Positions 7,284 through 13,592 of a DNA stretch of 13,592 nt are shown in pieces. The position numbers were made by a program, and so were the translations under genes. The DNA comes from Candidatus Methanoplasma sp. (lineage in GTDB: Archaea; Thermoplasmatota; Thermoplasmata; Methanomassiliicoccales; Methanomethylophilaceae), in the NCBI GenBank assembly GCA_031288985.1, contig JAITQH010000014.1, positions 1 to 13,592 of the forward strand, written 5' to 3'. The notes beneath the pieces are model-generated. The model was not told the DNA's origin. It ran no database searches and worked only from the letters and a program-made list of their open reading frames with translations. Positions within the stretch are counted from its first letter, which is position 1. Each line of letters begins with the position of its first letter.

Positions 7284-8603
7284 TTACGGTCGCGTTGAAC
7301 TTGTCGGCATGATGTTTCGATCCTCCCGACGGGGTTGTTTTCGAGCGTTCTGAGATTCTGTACACGATTTGGTGAAATGCTTTTTGATGCCGTAAACCAT
7401 GCCTGTTTGTATGGTTTTTACTGCTCCGGACATCCGGAAACGGCGTGCAGAGGCCTCTTTTTATCGCATCCTGCCACGGCGCTGGTTGATTTATGATGGG
7501 ATCCGCCTGTGCACCGATCCTTGTTCTTTTACCGTCGGTGTGTTCGCGCTGCCGTCTGTTCGGAGGCATGTTTGCAGTATTATTTTTCACATCGGAGCGG
7601 CTTCTGCACCTGAGATTTTTTGACGATATGCGGTTGCTCGCAGGAACAGAAATCGATAAGATCTCCGGACAGCTTGCCAACGTTATTGTATTACATTACG
7701 TTACTATTTATATTTAATTTAGACAGTGAAAACCGGACTGCAAGGGCTGTATGTGAGATCGCACATGACCATGCAGGCCGTGGCAACATGTGGAAGTATG
7801 AGATAAATAATATAAATAATTTAGTAAAATTTGAGCACCAGATTAAAAAATTGATATATAAACTGTAAATAATTGGAAGTAACGGCAACAAATGTCGTGC
7901 TTAGGCGCGTCATAAAAAAACACCGATCCATGGTCCGATGTTGTCTGCGATCTGTAAATTTCAAGGCCCACATTGCCGGTCTTTGAGGATTTTGGAGGGG
8001 TATTTTCGGCGGAGCAGACGGCCTTGCGGACGCATTCCGCGACGGATCCGGGTGTGGGCGAGAGATTCTTCAGACCTGCTTTGACGCTATCGCGCACGCG
8101 CGGTTCCCGGCGGCGCGTTGATCCGCCCTTCCCGAATATTCTCCAAACCACGTCTGTGTTTGCTGTGGAGTTGAACGGAAACGGCCCCCAAACCGCGAAT
8201 ATTGCGCCGGGCGCCGAAAATCCGCCCGCAGATCGCGAACATACGCCTGCGCATATGCCTTCTGTTGCTCGATCGCACCCCCTAAGATCGGCGGATTCAT
8301 CAAAAATACCATTCGAGATCCTCAAGAGTCCGCAATATGGAGCAGGGCGTCTTTCGGCATTTGGGCATAGGGGGGCATTTGAGGCGGTATTTGGCTCCGT
8401 TCACCCCCCTCTGAGCGCGTCCTGCGGGCGACGATCCCGAAGGCGCGGCGATGCACAGCGGACCGCATCGACGAACGCACAGGAGGCGGGCATACATGCA
8501 ATTCGCCGTGCAGGGCGTCCTGCGCCAAAGCACAGACCTGTTGTGTGCGGGAATGCCCCTCTTCATTCATTTTCCTATTTCAAACCAACAATAAATTGGC
8601 AAA
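7284..8603. other. 1.3-kb stretch with no convincing gene
   Basis: Open frames exist on both strands but none has recognisable domains, a credible start or protein-like composition. Visible structure: a hairpin at 7392-7421 (GTAAACCAT with ATGGTTTTTAC); an AT-rich island with TTTATATTTA near 7706-7715, followed by a nested stem (CTGCA 7738-7742 with TGCAG 7772-7776, enclosing ATGTG 7751-7755 with CACAT 7762-7766); and a C/G hairpin, AGGGGGG 8369-8375 with CCCCCCT 8404-8410. A 32-codon plus-strand ORF at 8496-8594 has AGGAGG at 8481-8486, 9 nt before its ATG, but no recognisable sequence. Confidence 0.45.
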
Positions 8604-8630
8604 GCTATATATCCAACACACGTCTTATAT
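8604..8630 (+). promoter_or_regulatory. two TATA-like boxes upstream of the frameshifted gene
   Basis: CTATATATCC (8604-8613) and TTATATT (8624-8630) lie in an AT-rich patch. Initiation about 26 nt downstream would begin around 8635-8653, before the candidate starts of the following gene. Confidence 0.4.
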
Positions 8631-8734
8631 TGGTTGGATTCAGCAAACACATTAGAACCAAATTCGTAACAATGACTCTGGGGGGATGTCATTGATGCCC
8701 TGTAGCATCTCGATGCTTGGGTTTGGTTTCTGAT

Positions 8735-9258
8735 ATGGAATTCGGGGCTAGAGGACATACCTGGGGGTATAATATGATACAATGGGGCTTAGTGGGGGTG
8801 CTCAACACATTGGCGGCAATTTTACAATTGCCGTTGGGCATCTATGAGAAGTACATATCAAATGAAAGAGATTCGAAGCCGAAGTCGGCGGAAGGTTACG
8901 GCCATCAGGCTGAATTATATTCATACATGCCTGACGAGTCGGCCGCAGACGGATATCAACGTGCTGTCGGAGTAGGTTCTCTCAGTCTGTTCAAACGGTC
9001 GGCGTTCTTATTCGCCGTTGGACAATACACAACAATTTACACAATATCCAAGGACCAAAGGGTTCCTGTTGCACATCTCTCGCAAGGAAAACTTCTGCGA
9101 GAGATCGGTCTGAAAAAGACAGATATATTTTTACTCAGTAGTTTACAGTCATCTATCGACAAGGGCCACAGTCTGTACGTTTGCAGTCTGGGGGGGGAGC
9201 GCATTTCGCGCCGATAGTAGGTTATCGCAGGTTTTCTAAATCCGGTGAATGGTCTTAA
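8735..9258 (+). CDS. hypothetical protein split by a -1 frameshift at a run of eight G
   Basis: I do not recognise the family. From ATG 8735 the product has a hydrophobic stretch (NMIQWGLVGVLNTLAAI), a polar middle part, and KKTDIFLLSSL near the end. In the original frame it stops at a double TAG (9215-9220) just after a G8 run. If one G is read twice (-1 shift) at 9190-9197, the frame continues with GGAHFAPIVGYRRFSKSGEW to TAA at 9256-9258, about 174 residues in all. The His followed by a hydrophobic VGY recalls the second active-site region of papain-like C39 peptidases, but no catalytic Cys is placed convincingly, so that is only a hint. The start is uncertain: TTG 8717, ATG 8735 and ATG 8774 are in frame; the last follows GGGGGT. 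It ends 41 nt before the giant secreted protein and may be cotranscribed with it. Broken gene, recoding, switch or sequencing error are all possible. Confidence 0.5.
9190..9197 (+). repeat. run of eight G at the frameshift
   Basis: Codons here are CTG GGG GGG GAG, so a -1 slip keeps codon-anticodon pairing, as in a slippery homopolymer. The -1 frame restores a longer, protein-like C-terminus. Confidence 0.85.
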
Positions 9259-9287
9259 CCAAACAACGAAGGAATAACCCAATAACA

Positions 9288-9291
9288 GAGG
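9288..9291 (+). promoter_or_regulatory. Shine-Dalgarno site of the giant secreted protein
   Basis: GAGG ends 8 nt before ATG 9300. The motif GGAATAAC occurs twice in the 30 nt upstream (9271-9278 and 9290-9297). No separate TATA box is clear, which fits cotranscription with the preceding gene. Confidence 0.5.
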
Positions 9292-9299
9292 AATAACTT

Positions 9300-12200
9300 A
9301 TGAATGCAAAAAAGCAGACTCTATTGAGCTTGATCGCTGTCGCGATGATGCTCACGGTTTCCCTGACTGCAGTAATTTCCTACAGTCCGGAAACATCGGC
9401 CGTAACTCACGGCGGAACATTGACATATGATGAGAACGGCGGGATATGGCAGGTCCCGGAAGGATTCGACTATCCCAATCCCTCGGATACCATACCTCAT
9501 GACGCTGGAGACATCGTCGAGGTCAGGTTCGACCCCGTGCCCGAGCTCCCTGGCTTCGTGTTCCTGGGATGGGATACAGATCGCTGGGCGGCGGAACCGC
9601 GGTACAAAGTGGTGAACGAGTACAACAGCGACACCCGCGACGACATAGACCACAGCACAGGCAGGTTCTTCGTCATAGGCTGGGAGCAGATAACTCTGTA
9701 CGCCATATGGAAAACAGTGGATGTTGAAGTTACGAACGCCACCATTCCTACCGTCGGAGTCAACTATCAGTATTCTGCAGGAGTGGAGCAAGGCACCAGC
9801 GAAGCCGAGAGACTCCGCAACTACAGGTTCGGTTCGTTCGTCATCAACTACGTCGACGGCCACTACGAATATACGACATATACGCGGAGTGGGTCGGGAA
9901 CGAGCATCGTTGCAAACCCGGATACCACGGTTCTCAGTCCCGGCGTGAACACGTTCAGGTTCTCCGGAACATTTGACGACAACAAACAGATAGTTGTTAT
10001 GAGTTCCGCGCCCTACGACAGCGCGGATCGCCTCATATTACTGTTTGACGAAGTGAGCATGTCGCGCACAGCTACCAACACCGGCACGGCGGCCGCCACC
10101 GCCAACGCGATGAGTCTCCTAACAGTTTACGGCACGTCTTCCGTCGAGGTTCAGACATACGGGGAGAACAACTTCGAGCACAACGGGGCGCACGCCGCCC
10201 TGATCAGGCTGACGGTGAACACAGACTTCATATACCTCGGACAGGGAGACTCCAAGATCATAATGCGCAGATCCTCCAGCACGGCGGATGCGTCCGGACC
10301 CGCAATAGGATCGCAGGGAAATGAGCCTGATCAGAAACCCGGCAGGATTCAGATCGAGACAGGCATGGTGGATTTCTTCTGGGCCAACACTACCAACAGC
10401 ACGCGTTCGACCATGATCGGCGGCGGAGGGGGCAGCGGCGACGCTGCCAGTGTAAGAGGATCCAACTCCGGTGACATCTTCATCAGAGGGGGGGCCCTCC
10501 AAATGGTCCTGTCATCCCAATACCAGAGCGGAACCGGCATAGGGGGGGGCTCCGCAGGCGGCAACGGAGGAAGCGTAGACAGCATAACCATCTCCGGAGG
10601 ACACATCAAGATTTCACAGTTCGCCACCAGCGCTCAATTCAAGGGCGTTGGGATTGGCGCAGGATCCCAATACAGGGAAGGCGACAACCCCGGTCCCGGT
10701 GACGGCGGCGGCATAAAAATAAGCGGCGGAACGATACAAATCTATCAGCGGGTAGACGGCAGCAACCTATACGGCACCGCGATAGGCGGCGGCGGCACAA
10801 GCACCGGCCGTGCAGGCGACGCCGTGAACAACGGCGGAATCAATATCTCGGGCGGAGACATCCAAATCGAGAGGTATGCGGAGACGAGCGGTGAGATACT
10901 AGGCGCGGCCATTGGCGGAGGCGGCACCACCGGTTCTTACCAGACCAGTGCAATCGTGAACATAAGCGGCGGAAGCATTCAGATAAAACAATACGCCGGA
11001 ACTACTGGAGACGTACAAGGCGCAGGCATAGGCGGCGGCGGCGAGGGAGTGCACGGCGCGCCTTCTGCAACCACGTATCCTGCGAACGTCAACATAAGCG
11101 GAGGCACGATCGGCATAGAAATGTATACGGGCACGACAGGCCATGTGTACAGCGCAGGCATAGGCGGCGCAGGATATAGCAACACTCAGGGGCAATGGGC
11201 AAATGTCAACATAACCGGCGGGTCAATATCCGTTGACAGGCACAATCATCACACAACAACGCGTGTTTATGAAACTACGCAGGACATAGGCAACGGAGGC
11301 ACGGCGCATACAACGGGCTCCCGTGTGACCATAGACGGAGGTTCGATCTGGATATCAGACAACAGGATCATACCTTATCCGAGAGATTCTCAGGACAATG
11401 TTCTTTACAAAACAGTGGTGGATGTCAGCAGTGCCGCAGTGATTTCGTCGGTGTTCGTCAAGAAACCGGCGTTCACAGATCCGGAGTTCGGCGTGCCCAG
11501 GTATGCCGACTTCCATGTCAACAGCAAGAATTATGATACTGTCACTGCTATGTCAGTGGGTACTACAGGATCGGGCCCCAGTGAAAGATACAACATTATT
11601 ACGGGCTTCACCAATACCACATACAAGCAGAGCCTCTATCTGTATCTCCCAGCGGCCATTGAGGGCACGCCGAACGAGATATCGGTGGAGACGCAGCTCA
11701 ACGGGCAGGTGAAATATTTCACATCCTTCGGCTCGACCGTCGGCGCGACCATAATTGCCGAAGACAAGACGGGAACCCAGGTCCTGTACCGTGTGAGCTA
11801 CAGGATCGGTCCGAGGATGAGGTACGAGTCCGACATAGTCCACATCGCGGCCGGGACATCCCTGGAACAGTCCTTCAGGGCCGTGAACGCGGAGATGGAT
11901 AATTTGGTGGCTCCTTCCGCTTTGTCGTTCGTTGAGAAGTACAGCGATGAGACCGAGGCGCTGGCCGACGTTGACCCAACTAAATACACATATGACGCCA
12001 GCGACTCAACGCCGCTGGTCAACGAATTCCCGTTGGCTGCGGGCGACACTACGGCGTACGGCAATCTGACGTTCGTATCAGGCTACATAGACGGGAAGAT
12101 ACTGATAATCGCAGACCCCGTCGAAAGAATAGACATTACGTACGCGGACGAGTTCGTCCACATTGAGGATTCTTCCGTCGAAGGAAACAGGTATGAATAC

Positions 12201-13592
12201 CGCGTGTTCGGCGTAGGGTACGACGCGACCTTGGGACGCACGAAGGCCTCCGCCCCCTATCTGAGGGACGGAGATCCGATCGCCACTCCCCTCCCCGAAC
12301 CCGCAAACGTCGTTTGGACCTCCGATCTGTTCATGTTCGTTGAGTGGAGGCTCGGCAACGCGGCGACCGGAGACCCCTACGACACCGATGACGAGATGAC
12401 TCTTACAGAGTCGGGCGACCTGATATTCTACTCCACATGGGAGTGGAAAGGAAGGATCTACTTCACAGAGGACGGCCCCGGACATATAGAGTATACTATA
12501 GACGGAGGCGCCACTTGGAGGACCGCGTTCGTCACCGACGACGACGGCAACTTCTTCCCGGTGCCTCTGGCAACCATAGGCATCAAAGCAGTCCCGACCG
12601 CCGCAGGGGATCATTTCATCCAATGGGGCGATGACATGCTGTCCTACGGCAACAACCCTCAGGGTTCGGTGACGGTGGAGGGAACCGATCCCGAAGACTA
12701 CAAACACGTGGCGGCATGGTTCGCCACCGAGGTGAACACTCTGACCGTGGACAAGAACGGCGGAGGGGTTGACGTCAAGATCGGAAGTCTGCCGACGTTT
12801 GCGTACGGCACAAATCCGGTCAGCGTGCCTTACGGCGAGACGGTGATTCTCACCGCCACTGCGCCCACGTCAAGTTCGTTCTCATACTGGGAGGGAACCG
12901 TCAGCAGCTCGGAGAACCCCCTGACCATATCGAGTTTCACCGCCGATCACAGCGAGAAGCCGATATTCACGACAGGGCCGACAAGCACCCTGACCGTCAA
13001 CGAAGGCGGAGGATCCGTCACCGTAACGGTCAACGGAACAACCACCTTCAACTACACCGGCCCCGTGACATTCGACGCCGACGCAAGCGTTGTGCTTGCG
13101 AACAACGGCGCACCCGACAACAAGGTGTTCTCGTACTGGTCCGGAAGCATCAGCAGCTCGGAGAACCCGTCGCCCTCGTTCGATATGAGCGAGAACAGGA
13201 CGGTCACCGCGAACTACGCCGATGAAGACGGCGGTCTGCTCACAGTCAACGAGAACAGCGGATCCGTCACCGTAAAGGTGGGCGATACGACGTTCGACTA
13301 CGTCGGTCCTGTGAGGTTCGACGCAACGGCGAGCATCGTGCTCACGAGCGCAACCCCTCCGGCCAACAAAGTATTCTCGTACTGGTCCGGAAGCGTCAAC
13401 AGCTCGGAGAACCCCGCCCCCACTATCATAATGAGCGTGGACAGGACGGTAACCGCGAACTACGCCGATGAAAACGGCAAGGTGCTCACGGTCAACGAGA
13501 ACGGAGGATCCGTCACCGTAACGGTCAACGGAACAACCACCTTCAACTACACCGGCCCCGTGACCTTCGACCTCGACGCAAGCATTGTGCTC
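9300..13592 (+). CDS. giant secreted beta-helix and InlB-like repeat protein, 3' end outside the window
   Basis: The frame is open from ATG 9300 to the window edge: 1431 codons without a stop, product incomplete. Residues 1-27 form a signal peptide or anchor (basic MNAKKQ, then a hydrophobic stretch). Residues about 38-141 match the InlB B-repeat / Flg_new family (YDENGG, FVFLGWDTDR, ending ITLYAIWK). Residues about 340-690 are a glycine-rich right-handed beta-helix in which units such as VNISGGSIQI alternate with AGIGGGG. Residues 700-1147 have no recognised domain. From residue 1148 tandem repeats of 82-83 residues continue to the edge and match those in surface protein 1. It is probably exported and displayed at the cell surface; by analogy with the other protein, a C-terminal membrane anchor may lie beyond the window. 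Adhesion or substrate binding is inferred. The DNA includes poly-G runs at 10488-10494 and 10542-10549, both in frame. Confidence 0.88.
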   Translation, partial: MNAKKQTLLSLIAVAMMLTVSLTAVISYSPETSAVTHGGTLTYDENGGIWQVPEGFDYPNPSDTIPHDAGDIVEVRFDPVPELPGFVFLGWDTDRWAAEPRYKVVNEYNSDTRDDIDHSTGRFFVIGWEQITLYAIWKTVDVEVTNATIPTVGVNYQYSAGVEQGTSEAERLRNYRFGSFVINYVDGHYEYTTYTRSGSGTSIVANPDTTVLSPGVNTFRFSGTFDDNKQIVVMSSAPYDSADRLILLFDEVSMSRTATNTGTAAATANAMSLLTVYGTSSVEVQTYGENNFEHNGAHAALIRLTVNTDFIYLGQGDSKIIMRRSSSTADASGPAIGSQGNEPDQKPGRIQIETGMVDFFWANTTNSTRSTMIGGGGGSGDAASVRGSNSGDIFIRGGALQMVLSSQYQSGTGIGGGSAGGNGGSVDSITISGGHIKISQFATSAQFKGVGIGAGSQYREGDNPGPGDGGGIKISGGTIQIYQRVDGSNLYGTAIGGGGTSTGRAGDAVNNGGINISGGDIQIERYAETSGEILGAAIGGGGTTGSYQTSAIVNISGGSIQIKQYAGTTGDVQGAGIGGGGEGVHGAPSATTYPANVNISGGTIGIEMYTGTTGHVYSAGIGGAGYSNTQGQWANVNITGGSISVDRHNHHTTTRVYETTQDIGNGGTAHTTGSRVTIDGGSIWISDNRIIPYPRDSQDNVLYKTVVDVSSAAVISSVFVKKPAFTDPEFGVPRYADFHVNSKNYDTVTAMSVGTTGSGPSERYNIITGFTNTTYKQSLYLYLPAAIEGTPNEISVETQLNGQVKYFTSFGSTVGATIIAEDKTGTQVLYRVSYRIGPRMRYESDIVHIAAGTSLEQSFRAVNAEMDNLVAPSALSFVEKYSDETEALADVDPTKYTYDASDSTPLVNEFPLAAGDTTAYGNLTFVSGYIDGKILIIADPVERIDITYADEFVHIEDSSVEGNRYEYRVFGVGYDATLGRTKASAPYLRDGDPIATPLPEPANVVWTSDLFMFVEWRLGNAATGDPYDTDDEMTLTESGDLIFYSTWEWKGRIYFTEDGPGHIEYTIDGGATWRTAFVTDDDGNFFPVPLATIGIKAVPTAAGDHFIQWGDDMLSYGNNPQGSVTVEGTDPEDYKHVAAWFATEVNTLTVDKNGGGVDVKIGSLPTFAYGTNPVSVPYGETVILTATAPTSSSFSYWEGTVSSSENPLTISSFTADHSEKPIFTTGPTSTLTVNEGGGSVTVTVNGTTTFNYTGPVTFDADASVVLANNGAPDNKVFSYWSGSISSSENPSPSFDMSENRTVTANYADEDGGLLTVNENSGSVTVKVGDTTFDYVGPVRFDATASIVLTSATPPANKVFSYWSGSVNSSENPAPTIIMSVDRTVTANYADENGKVLTVNENGGSVTVTVNGTTTFNYTGPVTFDLDASIVL
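10342..11370 (+). repeat. nine beta-helix units in the giant secreted protein
   Basis: Units recur about every 35-45 codons with a core such as INISGGDIQI or VNISGGTIGI, starting near 10342, 10471, 10580, 10708, 10840, 10951, 11083, 11200 and 11323. Between them lie GxGIGGGG turns. The regular spacing and Gly/Ile/Ser pattern fit coils of a parallel beta-helix. Confidence 0.7.
10488..10549 (+). repeat. two in-frame poly-G runs (G7 and G8)
   Basis: Seven G at 10488-10494 and eight G at 10542-10549 encode glycines of the beta-helix turns. Runs of this length are prone to slippage, and a one-base change would truncate the protein. Confidence 0.85.
12741..13592 (+). repeat. C-terminal tandem repeats of the giant secreted protein
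   Basis: Units start at 12741, 12990, 13239 and 13485 (spacings 249, 249 and 246 bp; the last is cut by the edge). Each opens with LTVNENGGSVTVT-like sequence and contains FSYWSGS and TVTANYAD. Units 2 and 4 share an uninterrupted identical run of 63 nt (13007-13069 and 13502-13564), while unit 3 is different and closer to repeats near 4734. Confidence 0.88.

Noticed and set aside
8496..8594. 32-codon ORF with AGGAGG 9 nt before its ATG
   Set aside because: Ribosome site is good, but the peptide is short, unrecognised and lies in a stretch where nothing else looks coding; one site alone is weak support.
7973..8695. 241-codon open frame on the plus strand (and overlapping minus-strand frames 7843-8325, 8070-8312, 8300-8566)
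   Set aside because: High GC keeps several frames open at once. Translations are rich in Arg, Pro and Ser, show no domain, and no start has a suitable ribosome site or promoter spacing.
8672..8734. Extension of the 8735 gene upstream through a TGA at 8693 (ATG 8672, TGA read as Trp or Sec)
   Set aside because: The same frame is open on both sides of the TGA, but the extra residues show no recognisable sequence, no Sec signal is visible and other genes here use TGA as a normal stop.
9215..9277. Read-through of the double TAG in the original frame as pyrrolysine
   Set aside because: Two adjacent TAG codons followed by a short tail to TAA is unlikely; the -1 frame gives a more protein-like end.
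1..13592. tRNA, rRNA or CRISPR array
   Set aside because: No T-loop or acceptor signatures, no rRNA segments and no regularly spaced short repeats were found; the direct repeats present are two copies only or lie inside coding frames.

Overview
The window looks like an accessory region of an archaeal chromosome. Several genes have a TATA-like box centred 23-27 nt before the start codon and no Shine-Dalgarno sequence, which is the leaderless archaeal layout. The others have a short GGTGA or GAGG motif. No bacterial -35/-10 promoter stands out. GC-rich genes, AT-rich gaps, long surface proteins with GLUG and InlB-like repeats, and an in-frame TAG together suggest the class Thermoplasmata, perhaps the order Methanomassiliicoccales (pyrrolysine-using gut methanogens). 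That placement is an inference; no ribosomal RNA, tRNA or core gene is present to confirm it.

Region 1 (1-1.6 kb) resembles a defence or toxin-antitoxin remnant area. On the minus strand there is a small MNT-type nucleotidyltransferase (3-302) and a Panacea/DUF4065 antitoxin-like protein (762-1274). Between them lies an 87-bp direct repeat (316-402 and 639-725) carrying a TATA box and an operator-like palindrome. A short piece of a DUF4143-type AAA ATPase (about 1413-1583, plus strand) follows. No toxin partner is visible.

Region 2 (1.6-5.8 kb) starts with gene-free, palindrome-rich DNA and then a large surface protein, 2214-5825. It has an N-terminal membrane segment, a GLUG-type beta-helix region, degenerating tandem repeats, a C-terminal membrane anchor and a basic tail. 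The frame holds a single TAG at 5298-5300; the same frame continues for 174 codons to a TGA. It is either a recoded (pyrrolysine or read-through) gene or a recent nonsense mutant.

Region 3 (5.9-7.3 kb) encodes a 416-residue protein with an IS630-like transposase DNA-binding region but no catalytic domain, joined to a long acidic, proline-rich tail and a basic C-terminal helix. About 1.45 kb with no convincing gene follows (7.28-8.73 kb).

Region 4 (8.7 kb to the end) has a small hypothetical gene split by a -1 frameshift at a run of eight G, then a very long secreted protein open from 9300 to the window edge (1431 codons, unfinished). That protein has a signal peptide, an InlB/Flg_new-type domain, a glycine-rich beta-helix with two poly-G runs in its DNA, and C-terminal tandem repeats of the same family as those in the first surface protein. 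The two giant proteins probably act at the cell surface in adhesion or host and substrate interaction; the transposase-derived protein between them could be a regulator, but nothing in the sequence proves a link.
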